This document shows, piece by piece, positions 1 through 6,000 of a stretch of 7,030 nt of DNA (within the stretch, counting starts at the first letter, position 1; the number at the start of each line of letters is the position of its first letter). The notes below the pieces were generated by a model, which was not told where the DNA came from, ran no database searches, and saw nothing but the letters and a program-made list of their open reading frames with translations. Origin of the DNA: Desulfocapsa sp. GTDB lineage: Bacteria > Desulfobacterota > Desulfobulbia > Desulfobulbales > Desulfocapsaceae. Made by a program: the position numbers and the translations under genes. The stretch is from positions 1-7,030 of the forward strand of contig DAOVZA010000103.1 in NCBI GenBank assembly GCA_030635405.1, written 5' to 3'.

Positions 1-66
1 AAAAAGAAAGAGGATACACATAGAATGGCAGAAGCGAACAAAGCTTTTTCCCATTATCGGTGGTAG
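1..66 (+). CDS. rpsG: 30S ribosomal protein S7, C-terminal fragment
   Basis: Frame 1 is open from the window edge to a TAG at 64-66. It encodes 21 residues, including EDTHRMAEANKAF and ending HYRW. This is the conserved last helix of S7, which assembles the head of the 30S subunit and lies near the E-site tRNA and the mRNA exit. The protein stops directly after HYRW, as I recall for Treponema S7, whereas E. coli S7 continues further. S7 normally follows rpsL in the streptomycin operon, so the missing upstream part is probably rpsL and the start of rpsG. No fusA follows; the next gene is tuf, 508 bases away. Only the tail is visible, but the match to the family is strong. Confidence 0.93.
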   Translation, partial: KKKEDTHRMAEANKAFSHYRW

Positions 67-68
67 GT

Positions 69-120
69 ATAAAAAATACGAAGTATTTTTTATTTTGGAG
101 TTTTCATTCTGAAAACTCCA
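69..120 (+). terminator. Two tandem hairpins after rpsG, probable terminator
   Basis: Two perfect stem-loops begin three bases after the rpsG stop. The first has an 11-bp stem (69-79 with 83-93, loop GAA) made of an A6 run on one side and a T6 run on the other, followed by ATTTT. The second has a 10-bp stem (96-105 with 111-120, loop ATTCT; TGGAGTTTTC with GAAAACTCCA). The A-run, hairpin, T-run layout resembles a bidirectional intrinsic terminator. However, the first stem has only one G-C pair and the second has no T tail. A role as a 3'-end stabilising or RNase-blocking structure is an alternative. Confidence 0.5.
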
Positions 121-135
121 CGAGTGGAAAGTTCG

Positions 136-182
136 GCTTAATGAGATTAAGCAGAAAACGTTCACGTCAAAACTTTGTTTTG
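136..182 (+). other. Two further small hairpins in the rpsG-tuf gap
   Basis: There are two short perfect inverted repeats: GCTTAAT/ATTAAGC (136-142 with 146-152, loop GAG) and CAAAAC/GTTTTG (168-173 with 177-182, loop TTT). Together with the hairpins at 69-120 they make four consecutive stem-loops in about 115 bases. Neither has a clear T tail. They may extend the rpsG 3' untranslated region or be part of a small repeat element; the sequence alone does not decide. Confidence 0.4.
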
Positions 183-232
183 CAGTTTTAGGAAATTGTT
201 AGTATTATTATTGACTTTACCAGGAACTGCTA

Positions 233-261
233 TTGACTAAAAGCGGAATACAGAATATATT
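233..261 (+). promoter_or_regulatory. Sigma-70-type promoter for tuf and the S10 operon
   Basis: A -35 box TTGACT (233-238, five of six consensus bases) is separated by 17 bp from a -10 box TATATT (256-261, five of six). This is the best promoter-like pair in the rpsG-tuf gap. Transcription would start near 267-269, giving a leader of about 305 bases before the tuf start. A second TTGACT lies 22 bases upstream (211-216) with no -10 box at a suitable distance. The -10 box lies inside a 14-base palindrome (251-264). Since tuf is the first gene and the spacing downstream is tight, this promoter probably drives much of the operon. Confidence 0.65.
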
Positions 262-264
262 CTG
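251..264. promoter_or_regulatory. Perfect palindrome over the -10 box
   Basis: CAGAATATATTCTG reads the same on both strands over 14 bases and contains the whole -10 hexamer. A dimeric repressor bound here would block RNA polymerase, so it is a candidate operator. The AT-rich centre may equally be a by-product of the -10 sequence. No regulator is encoded nearby. Confidence 0.3.
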
Positions 265-266
265 CA

Positions 267-574
267 AGGTGCGACCTGTAATAGGCTTTTTAAAGCATTC
301 AGGTCAGAGTTTTCGAGTCAGAGCCAAACCCATCATCCTGCTGATAAGGCTGATTTAAACGGGTGGTTAGGTGGTTCCAGACAATAGACAGTATACACTG
401 TGCTATGTTATTCAGGAGAATTTGATTTTCTTTTGTCTAACCTCTGGATCCTTCCTAAACGCTTCCTTTTGTTTATATCAGAAAATGCGGAATACAGGGT
501 CTCGGTTCAAGACAGAAGAAATTGAAATTGTAATTATTTAATTTTTTTTGTGATTTAGTCACAAGGAGGAACGG
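267..574 (+). other. tuf: Long structured 5' leader of tuf (no gene)
   Basis: From the predicted start to the tuf ATG, about 305 bases contain no convincing gene and no tRNA. Visible structure includes a stem GACCTG/CAGGTC (273-278 with 300-305) enclosing GCTTT/AAAGC (285-289 with 292-296). There is also a 9-pair hairpin with one bulged base (384-392 with 397-406, loop ATAC), an 8-base-period repeat GGTGGTT (362-368 and 370-376), and a final hairpin over the Shine-Dalgarno (542-570). GCGGAATACAG at 487-497 repeats 243-253 exactly. An untranslated leader of this length suggests regulation by attenuation or at translation, but it matches no leader class that I recognise. Confidence 0.5.
542..570 (+). 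promoter_or_regulatory. tuf: Hairpin covering the tuf ribosome binding site
   Basis: Bases 542-553 (T8 then GTGA) can pair without interruption with 559-570 (TCACAA then GGAGGA), leaving the loop TTTAG. The 12 pairs comprise 8 Watson-Crick and 4 G-U. The inner six pairs are perfect. The outer six pair the T tract with the Shine-Dalgarno core, which lies four bases before the ATG at 575. In the closed form the ribosome binding site would be hidden. The weak U-A/U-G outer half resembles the logic of four-U RNA thermometers, but no such function is shown here. Confidence 0.45.
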
Positions 575-1765
575 ATGGCTAAAGAAAAATTTATGAGGAC
601 CAAGCCGCATATTAACGTTGGTACTATCGGACATGTCGACCATGGTAAAACAACTCTTACTGCAGCAATAACAATTTATTGCGCAAGGAAAACCGGCGCA
701 AAAGTCATGAACTATGATGATATTGATAATGCACCGGAAGAGAAAGCCAGAGGAATCACTATTAACACCCGTCACGTTGAGTATGAATCAGAAAACAGGC
801 ACTACGCACATGTAGACTGTCCGGGGCATGCTGACTATATCAAGAACATGATTACTGGTGCTGCCCAGATGGATGGTGCTGTTATCGTTGTTGCGGCAAC
901 AGATGGTGCAATGGCTCAGACAAAAGAGCATATTCTGCTTGCAAGACAGGTAGGTGTACCTGCTCTGATCGTATTTGTCAATAAAGTTGACCAGGTTGAT
1001 GACCCGGATCTTATTGAACTCGTAGAGGAAGAGATGAGAGATCTCATGAATGAATATGGATTCTCAGGTGATGATGTTCCTGTTATTAAGGGATCAGCTT
1101 TTGATGCAATGGAAAATCCGGATGACCCGGAAAAAACAAAATGCATCGAGGAACTTCTTGACGCCATGGATTCATACTTTCCGCTTCCGGAAAGAGAAGT
1201 AGATAAACCTTTTCTGATGCCAATCGAGGATATTTTTTCAATCCAGGGTCGTGGTACCGTTGTAACCGGCAGGATCGAAAGAGGTGTTGTCAAAGTTGGT
1301 GAGGATATTGAGATTGTAGGTATTCGTGAAACACGTAAAACCGTATGTACCGGTGTTGAGATGTTCAATAAACTTCTTGATGAAGGTCAGGCTGGTGACA
1401 ACGTAGGCGCACTGCTTCGCGGTGTTGATAAGAAAGAAGTTGTTCGTGGACAGGTTCTTGCAAAACCAGGGACAATCACCCCTCACAAAAAATTCAAGGG
1501 AACTGTATATGTACTGAGTAAAGACGAAGGTGGAAGGCATTCTCCTTTCTTCTCCGGTTACCGGCCTCAGTTCTATTTCAGGACTACTGACATTACCGGT
1601 ACTGTACTTCTTCCTGATGACAAACAAATGGTAATGCCTGGTGATAATACTGAAATTATTGTTGAACTTATCAACCCTATTGCTATGGAAAAAGGACTGC
1701 GATTCGCTATACGTGAAGGCGGCCGGACCGTAGCCAGTGGCCAGGTTGTAGAAATCATCGAATAA
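575..1765 (+). CDS. tuf: Elongation factor Tu
   Basis: This is a 396-residue GTPase that carries aminoacyl-tRNA to the ribosomal A site in the cytoplasm. The GTP-binding domain shows the P loop GHVDHGKT (19-26), RGITI (59-63) with the switch I threonine at 62, DCPGHAD (81-87) with the catalytic His85, NKVD (136-139) and SAF (174-176). Domain 2 carries [13 protein letters not shown] (225-237). Domain 3 carries HSPFF (322-326) and RTTDITG (336-342). Length is normal. The start is preceded by a strong Shine-Dalgarno AAGGAGG (563-569). Where most EF-Tu proteins have DGPMPQT, this one reads DGAMAQT (110-116). The stops are tandem in frame, TAA then TGA. It heads the S10 operon and lies 58 bases before rpsJ. 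It resembles spirochaete EF-Tu. Confidence 0.99.
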   Translation: MAKEKFMRTKPHINVGTIGHVDHGKTTLTAAITIYCARKTGAKVMNYDDIDNAPEEKARGITINTRHVEYESENRHYAHVDCPGHADYIKNMITGAAQMDGAVIVVAATDGAMAQTKEHILLARQVGVPALIVFVNKVDQVDDPDLIELVEEEMRDLMNEYGFSGDDVPVIKGSAFDAMENPDDPEKTKCIEELLDAMDSYFPLPEREVDKPFLMPIEDIFSIQGRGTVVTGRIERGVVKVGEDIEIVGIRETRKTVCTGVEMFNKLLDEGQAGDNVGALLRGVDKKEVVRGQVLAKPGTITPHKKFKGTVYVLSKDEGGRHSPFFSGYRPQFYFRTTDITGTVLLPDDKQMVMPGDNTEIIVELINPIAMEKGLRFAIREGGRTVASGQVVEIIE

Positions 1766-1778
1766 TGAGTTAATAATG

Positions 1779-1805
1779 TCATGCCTGCATGAACTGCAGG
1801 CATGA
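1779..1805 (+). terminator. Strong hairpin between tuf and rpsJ, possible partial terminator
   Basis: TCATGCCTGCA (1779-1789) pairs perfectly with TGCAGGCATGA (1795-1805) around the loop TGAAC, an 11-bp stem with six G-C pairs. The bases that follow (TTTGTGTTT, 1806-1814) are T-rich but interrupted. That would give weak termination or a stall point rather than a full stop. The hairpin ends nine bases before the rpsJ Shine-Dalgarno. A leaky terminator here would make more tuf message than ribosomal-protein message. Alternatives are an RNase processing site or a stabiliser of the tuf 3' end. Confidence 0.5.
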
Positions 1806-1823
1806 TTTGTGTTTGGAGGAATA

Positions 1824-2132
1824 ATGGCCAAAGATAGAATTCGAGTTAGATTGAGAGGGTTTGATGTGGAACTCGTTGAACAGAGCTCCAAGGCAATAGT
1901 TCAGACTGTTGTAAGTGCTGGCGCAAAGGTTTCAGGACCAGTGCCTCTCCCTACTCGTATCAACAAATATACAGTACTGCGATCACCGCACGTTAATAAA
2001 AAAGCTCGGGAACAATTCGAGATGCGGACACATAAACGGTTGATTGACATTCTTGATCCTACATCAAAAGTAATGGATGCCCTAATGAAGCTTGAGCTCC
2101 CTGCTGGTGTTGATGTAGAGATAAAGCAGTAG
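1824..2132 (+). CDS. rpsJ: 30S ribosomal protein S10 (NusE)
   Basis: This 102-residue protein belongs to the 30S head. In well-studied bacteria it also acts as NusE, pairing with NusB in antitermination on rRNA transcripts. Family hallmarks are [10 protein letters not shown] (5-14), PLPTR (41-45) and LRSPHVNKK (52-60) with [10 protein letters not shown] (63-72). The ATG at 1824 is chosen over an in-frame GTG at 1809. The Shine-Dalgarno GGAGGA (1815-1820) lies just before the ATG and would be inside the coding region if the GTG were used; [10 protein letters not shown] is also the normal N-terminus. It is separated from tuf by a hairpin and from rplC by 22 bases. Confidence 0.98.
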   Translation: MAKDRIRVRLRGFDVELVEQSSKAIVQTVVSAGAKVSGPVPLPTRINKYTVLRSPHVNKKAREQFEMRTHKRLIDILDPTSKVMDALMKLELPAGVDVEIKQ

Positions 2133-2154
2133 AAATAAACAATTGAGGTAAGAG

Positions 2155-2775
2155 ATGTTAGGGCTTATCGGCAAAAAAGTCGGAATGACGCAAGTGTTTG
2201 ATGAAAGGGGTATTCTCACCCCTGTAACAGTGATAAAGATTGAGAGTAATGTTGTTGTAGCAGAAAGAACAATTGATAAAAATGGCTACAGCTCTTGTGT
2301 TATCGGTGCTGTTGATGTAAAGAAAAAACATGTGACAAAGCCGTATGCTGGACAGTTTAAAGAAATTTGTGATCCTAAAAAGCATCTGGTTGAGATGAGG
2401 GATTTTGAAGCTGATGTTTCGATTGGTGATGTTTTAGGTGTAGATTTCTTTAAGGATATAGCATTTGTAGATGTAGAAGGTACTTCTAAAGGTAAAGGAT
2501 TCCAGGGTGCAATTAAGCGTCATAACTTTTCCGGTGGAAGGGCTACACATGGTTCAAAATTTCATAGAGGTCTTGGCGGTACAGGAATGGCGGCTTCCCC
2601 ATCCAGAACATTTAAGGGAACAAAAATGGCTGGAAGGATGGGAAACGCAAAAACCACAATCCAAAATCTTCGTGTTGTAAAAGTAGACGAGGATAAAAAA
2701 GTGCTTATGGTTAAAGGGGCTGTACCTGGTCCCAGTCAAAGCATGGTAATTGTCAAGAAAGCAAAGAAGAAGTAG
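2155..2775 (+). CDS. rplC: 50S ribosomal protein L3
   Basis: L3 is an early 50S assembly protein whose long loop reaches towards the peptidyl transferase centre. The 206 residues include the start [21 protein letters not shown] (113-118), [11 protein letters not shown] (129-139) and [11 protein letters not shown] (153-163). In E. coli the loop before FKG carries a glutamine that PrmB methylates. Here the matching stretch is GMAASPSRT (144-152) with no glutamine, so that modification cannot occur at this place. Start: GAGG at 2145-2148, six bases before ATG. rplD follows after nine bases. Confidence 0.98.
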   Translation: MLGLIGKKVGMTQVFDERGILTPVTVIKIESNVVVAERTIDKNGYSSCVIGAVDVKKKHVTKPYAGQFKEICDPKKHLVEMRDFEADVSIGDVLGVDFFKDIAFVDVEGTSKGKGFQGAIKRHNFSGGRATHGSKFHRGLGGTGMAASPSRTFKGTKMAGRMGNAKTTIQNLRVVKVDEDKKVLMVKGAVPGPSQSMVIVKKAKKK

Positions 2776-2784
2776 AGGCTAAAG

Positions 2785-3414
2785 ATGAAAGCAAAAGTCT
2801 TTTCTATACAGGGTGAAAAGATAAAAGATGTCACTCTAAATGATGAAGTCTTTAATAGAGAAATCAAGGATGGTTCAATCTATTATGCCGTAAATAATGA
2901 ACTGGCGAATCGTAGAGTTGGAACTGCAAGTACAAAAACCCGGGGTGAAGTTAATTACAGCAACAGTAAACCCTGGAGGCAGAAAGGTACAGGGCATGCT
3001 CGTGCTGGAGATAAAAAATCACCTGTATGGGTAGGCGGAGGAACTATTTTTGGTCCGAAACCGAGAGATTACAGTTATAAAATTCCAAAGAAGATGAAAC
3101 GTCTTGCTATGAAATCCCTTCTTTCCATGAAAGTTCGGGATGATGAGATGAAAATTGTTGAGGATTTTACTGTAGAGAGCGGCAAAACCAAAGATTTATT
3201 ACAGTTATTGGCAAACCTTGTTACCGAAAAAAAACGAACAGTAATTATCCTGAAAGATGACGACATTATGTTGAGAAGAGCAGGGAAAAATATCCCCTGG
3301 CTTCGATTTCTTTCGTATAACAGACTTTCTGCTAAAGAATTACTGTATGGGAAAAATGTGCTGGTAATGGAAACGGCTGCCGGCAATCTGAACGATTTTT
3401 ACGGTGATAAGTAA
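2785..3414 (+). CDS. rplD: 50S ribosomal protein L4
   Basis: This 209-residue protein has a long loop lining the peptide exit tunnel next to L22. The loop is recognised by [14 protein letters not shown] (62-75) and [13 protein letters not shown] (84-96). In E. coli, L4 also represses its own S10 operon through the leader RNA. No copy of the E. coli S10 leader is evident here, so that control cannot be assumed. The Shine-Dalgarno GAGG (2775-2778) overlaps the last base of the rplC stop. The end overlaps the AAGGGG ribosome binding site of rplW, so the two genes are probably translationally coupled. The C-terminus ends NLNDFYGDK and is of normal length. Confidence 0.98.
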   Translation: MKAKVFSIQGEKIKDVTLNDEVFNREIKDGSIYYAVNNELANRRVGTASTKTRGEVNYSNSKPWRQKGTGHARAGDKKSPVWVGGGTIFGPKPRDYSYKIPKKMKRLAMKSLLSMKVRDDEMKIVEDFTVESGKTKDLLQLLANLVTEKKRTVIILKDDDIMLRRAGKNIPWLRFLSYNRLSAKELLYGKNVLVMETAAGNLNDFYGDK

Positions 3415-3424
3415 GGGGTCGAAA

Positions 3425-3727
3425 GTGAGAGCAGATCAAATAATTATAGAACCGGTTCTGACTGAGAAGTCAAATATTATGAGGGAACGGAAAGAGAAGA
3501 AATATACTTTTAAAGTTGATCCTCGTGCAAATAAGATTCAGGTTATGCAGGCAGTAGAAGAACTTTTTTCCGTAAAACCGCTTAAGTGCAATATTTTATC
3601 GGTAAAAGGAAAGCCGAAGTATACCAGGACTAAGTCCGGTGTGCGTTCAGGCTCAACTACACCCTGGAAAAAAGCGATCGTGACAGTACAAACCGGCGAT
3701 TCGATACCAATAATTGAAGGCGTATAG
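3425..3727 (+). CDS. rplW: 50S ribosomal protein L23
   Basis: L23 sits at the mouth of the peptide exit tunnel and is the docking site for trigger factor and the signal recognition particle. It has 100 residues. [10 protein letters not shown] (7-16) contains Glu14, equivalent to the E. coli glutamate that contacts trigger factor; VKGKPK (60-65) and WKKAIVTV (81-88) are also typical. The start chosen is GTG at 3425, which has AAGGGG (3413-3418) six bases upstream. An in-frame GTG at 3404 would overlap rplD, lacks a good ribosome binding site, and would add seven residues not typical of the family. Confidence 0.95.
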   Translation: MRADQIIIEPVLTEKSNIMRERKEKKYTFKVDPRANKIQVMQAVEELFSVKPLKCNILSVKGKPKYTRTKSGVRSGSTTPWKKAIVTVQTGDSIPIIEGV

Positions 3728-3738
3728 GAAGGTCAAAG

Positions 3739-4560
3739 ATGGGTATTAAGAAATACAAGCCAAGGACTCCGAGTCTTCGGTACAAAACAAGTCTTACATT
3801 TGAAGAGATAACAAGAACTGGAAGTGAAAAATCTTTAACAAAAGGTTTAACTAAGAATGCAGGACGTGGAGCCGGCGGACGTATAAGTGTTCGAAGACGA
3901 GGCGGCGGACATAAAAGAAAATATAGGGTAATTGATTTTAAACGTGATAAACGCAATATTCCCGGTACAATTAAAACGATTGAGTATGATCCAAACAGGA
4001 CAGCAAACATTGCCCTTGTAGCTTATGCCGATGGTGAGAAAAGATATATTCTTGCACCCAGGACCATGGTCGTGGGAACAAAAATTTTGAGTGGGGATCA
4101 GGCACCTCTTCAGGTGGGTAATGCTCTTCCATTAAAGAATATCCCTCTCGGGTTAACAGTTCATAATGTTGAACTTCAGCTGGGCAAAGGCGGCCAGCTT
4201 GTTCGATCAGCAGGACTTGGTGCTGTTATAGTTGCTAAAGAGGGCGATTATGTAACATTAAAGTTACCATCCGGCGAGATGAGGATGATATTCGGTTCTT
4301 GTTATGCAACTATTGGTTCTCTTGGAAACGAAGATCATATGAATGTTTCAATTGGAAAAGCGGGACGATCAAGATGGTTGGGTAGACGACCGAAAGTAAG
4401 AGGTGTTGTTATGAACCCTGTTGATCATCCGCATGGTGGTGGTGAGGGTAAGACATCCGGTGGACGAAACCCGGTTTCTCCCTGGGGACAGCCAACCAAG
4501 GGTTATAAGACACGAAAGAAGAATAAATCTTCCAGCAATTTTATTGTGAAGAGGAGATAG
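3739..4560 (+). CDS. rplB: 50S ribosomal protein L2
   Basis: L2 is one of the most conserved 50S proteins, needed for subunit joining and peptidyl transferase activity. Its 273 residues equal the E. coli length. Visible hallmarks are [22 protein letters not shown] (about 42-63), the RNA-binding core around [11 protein letters not shown] (135-145), [13 protein letters not shown] (225-237) with the functionally important histidine loop, and a basic tail ending FIVKRR. The Shine-Dalgarno AGGAAGG (3726-3732) overlaps the rplW stop and lies six bases before ATG. After the TAG comes a 70-base gap, the longest between ribosomal genes in the window. Confidence 0.99.
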   Translation: MGIKKYKPRTPSLRYKTSLTFEEITRTGSEKSLTKGLTKNAGRGAGGRISVRRRGGGHKRKYRVIDFKRDKRNIPGTIKTIEYDPNRTANIALVAYADGEKRYILAPRTMVVGTKILSGDQAPLQVGNALPLKNIPLGLTVHNVELQLGKGGQLVRSAGLGAVIVAKEGDYVTLKLPSGEMRMIFGSCYATIGSLGNEDHMNVSIGKAGRSRWLGRRPKVRGVVMNPVDHPHGGGEGKTSGGRNPVSPWGQPTKGYKTRKKNKSSSNFIVKRR

Positions 4561-4577
4561 AGATCAAGAAAATCAGC

Positions 4578-4605
4578 TTGCTCGGCCAGTTGATTAGTTT
4601 ATTAT
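4578..4605 (+). promoter_or_regulatory. Weak candidate internal promoter before rpsS
   Basis: In the 70-base rplB-rpsS gap, TTGCTC (4578-4583) and TATTAT (4600-4605) are 16 bp apart. The -10 box matches consensus in five of six positions and the -35 box in only three. Transcription would start near 4611-4613, leaving room for the TAGGAG ribosome binding site (4619-4624). The unusual gap length is the main reason to consider it. Confidence 0.25.
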
Positions 4606-4630
4606 TCGTTGATATTTGTAGGAGCGTAAA

Positions 4631-4909
4631 GTGGCTAGGTCAATAAAAAAAGGTCCTTTTATTGAAAAAAAACTCTATAAAAGGATTCTGGAAGCTAATA
4701 AAGCGGGTCAAAAACCCATGATTAAAACATATTCCCGCTGTTCAACGATTATTCCGGAAATGGTTGGATTTACCATCTCTGTATATAATGGAAAAACATG
4801 GGTTCCTGTGTATGTAACCGAGAACCTTGTGGGACATAAACTAGGCGAATTTTCTCCCACTCGTTTTTACCGTGGGCACGCAAGATCTGATAAGAAATTA
4901 AAAAGGTAA
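4631..4909 (+). CDS. rpsS: 30S ribosomal protein S19
   Basis: S19 binds 16S rRNA in the 30S head with S13. Its 92 residues begin [10 protein letters not shown] (GTG start) and include [12 protein letters not shown] (38-49), [12 protein letters not shown] (67-78) and YRGHA (80-84), all typical. The start is GTG at 4631 with TAGGAG (4619-4624) six bases upstream. It is the first gene after the 70-base gap and is followed by rplV within about 12 bases. A cysteine at 37 (SRCST) stands where SRRST is found in E. coli. Confidence 0.98.
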   Translation: MARSIKKGPFIEKKLYKRILEANKAGQKPMIKTYSRCSTIIPEMVGFTISVYNGKTWVPVYVTENLVGHKLGEFSPTRFYRGHARSDKKLKR

Positions 4910-4921
4910 GTAGGTAGTGTG

Positions 4922-5290
4922 ATGGGATTAGAATCGAAAAAAGGATATAGGGCTATCGCTAAATATTTGATGGTTTCTCCCTCTAAGGTGCGGCCGGTTG
5001 CTGATCTTGTTCGCCGCAAGACATATACCGAAGCGGTTGCGGTACTTGAGGCCATGCCTCAGAAAGGGGCAGGGATGCTGAATAAGGTTGTTAAATCAGC
5101 TGTGGCAAATGCCCTTGTGCAAAATAAGAAACTGGATGAAGAAATGCTTTATCTCAAAGAAATACGGATTGATGAAGGGCCAAGGCTTAAAAGAGTCTGG
5201 GCACGGTCACATGGAAAAAGAGATATACTTCTTAAAAGAATGAGTCATATATCTGTAGTAGTCGATGAAATTGCGAGTATGGGGGAGTAG
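4922..5290 (+). CDS. rplV: 50S ribosomal protein L22
   Basis: L22 binds 23S rRNA and sends a beta-hairpin into the exit tunnel opposite L4; changes in this hairpin give macrolide resistance in other bacteria. The 122-residue protein shows VSPSKVRPVADLVR (18-31), AVANALVQN (60-68) and the hairpin DEGPRLKRVWARSHGKRD (84-101) followed by LLKRMSHISVVV. GTG (4919) and ATG (4922) stand side by side in frame. ATG is preferred because TAGG (4911-4914) is then seven bases away. The stop TAG touches the rpsC ATG. Confidence 0.97.
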   Translation: MGLESKKGYRAIAKYLMVSPSKVRPVADLVRRKTYTEAVAVLEAMPQKGAGMLNKVVKSAVANALVQNKKLDEEMLYLKEIRIDEGPRLKRVWARSHGKRDILLKRMSHISVVVDEIASMGE

Positions 5291-5995
5291 ATGGGTCAGA
5301 AAGTAAATCCTATAGGACTTCGTCTTGGGATAAATAAAACATGGAAATCAAAGTGGTATGTAGATCCAAAAGATTATGCGGATACACTTCATGAAGATCT
5401 GCGTTTAAGGAAAGCCCTCGAATCATGTCCTGAAACAAAAGGTGCTGATATTTCAGATGTTGAGATAGTAAGAAAGCCTCAACGGATAACGATTATCATT
5501 AAAACTTCTCGTCCGGGAATTATTATCGGTGCTAAAGGTGCTAATGTAGAAAAACTTGGCAGCAGGCTTCAGAAGCTCGCTGATAAAAAGATACAGATTA
5601 AAATTAAAGAGATTAAAAGACCTGAAGCGGACGCTCAACTGATTGCCCTCAATGTGGCCAGACAGCTTACTATGCGGGGGTCTTTCAGGAGATCCCTGAA
5701 AATGGCAGTTAGCAGTGCCATGCGTGCAGGTGTTCAGGGAGTAAAGATAAAAATTTCCGGTAGACTTGGCGGAGCTGAAATGGCCAGGACTGAATGGCAA
5801 AAGGATGGAAGAGTTCCTCTGCACACACTCAGGTCTGATATAGATTATGGATTTACTGAGGCAAATACGACATTTGGTGCGATCGGTGTAAAAGTTTGGA
5901 TATACAATGGTGAGATCTACGATAGTGTGAAAAAAGAAGATGCCGGTCTGTTGGTTAAGAAAACAAAAGAACGTGCCAGAACAGCAAGGAGTTAG
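5291..5995 (+). CDS. rpsC: 30S ribosomal protein S3
   Basis: S3 forms part of the mRNA entry tunnel of the 30S subunit and helps unwind structured mRNA. Its 234 residues begin [13 protein letters not shown]. The KH domain has the RNA-binding loop GAKG (80-83) in [23 protein letters not shown] (131-137) carries the basic residues equivalent to the E. coli helicase arginines and lysine. The C-terminal domain has [17 protein letters not shown] (165-181). The ATG follows the rplV TAG with no gap, and its ribosome binding site (GGGGGAG, 5281-5287) lies inside rplV, so the two are likely coupled. It ends in tandem in-frame TAG TAG. Confidence 0.99.
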   Translation: MGQKVNPIGLRLGINKTWKSKWYVDPKDYADTLHEDLRLRKALESCPETKGADISDVEIVRKPQRITIIIKTSRPGIIIGAKGANVEKLGSRLQKLADKKIQIKIKEIKRPEADAQLIALNVARQLTMRGSFRRSLKMAVSSAMRAGVQGVKIKISGRLGGAEMARTEWQKDGRVPLHTLRSDIDYGFTEANTTFGAIGVKVWIYNGEIYDSVKKEDAGLLVKKTKERARTARS

Positions 5996-6000
5996 TAGAG

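Noticed and set aside
130..185. Hairpins considered as an integron attC-type recombination site
   Set aside because: The expected paired core sites are not present, and there is no integrase or gene cassette nearby.
405..425. Six-codon ATG reading frame in the tuf leader
   Set aside because: It has no Shine-Dalgarno, and its ATG lies next to and partly inside the 384-406 hairpin. It is most likely chance.
498..515. GGTTCAAGAC, similar to a tRNA T-loop
   Set aside because: There is no matching acceptor, D or anticodon arm around it, so no tRNA can be folded.
422..541. Possible 39-codon leader peptide starting at TTG 422 and ending TAA 541, with AGGAGA at 414-419
   Set aside because: The start is a TTG only two bases from the AGGAGA, there is no run of regulatory codons, and the peptide resembles nothing I know. 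An internal ATG at 485 has no ribosome binding site.
522..549. TTGAAA near 522 as the -35 of a second tuf promoter
   Set aside because: At 16-18 bp downstream there is only the T8 tract and no -10-like hexamer.
473..775. 100-residue open frame on the minus strand across the tuf leader and start
   Set aside because: It overlaps the strongly supported tuf gene, has cysteine- and phenylalanine-rich antisense composition, and shows no family motif.
1238..1891. 217-residue open frame on the minus strand over the tuf-rpsJ junction
   Set aside because: It is antisense to tuf, the inter-gene hairpin and the rpsJ start. No recognisable protein motifs; it is a shadow of the coding strand.
3657..4010. 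117-residue open frame on the minus strand over the end of rplW and start of rplB
   Set aside because: It is antisense to two certain genes. Its leucine- and arginine-rich sequence reflects the reverse of basic ribosomal-protein codons.
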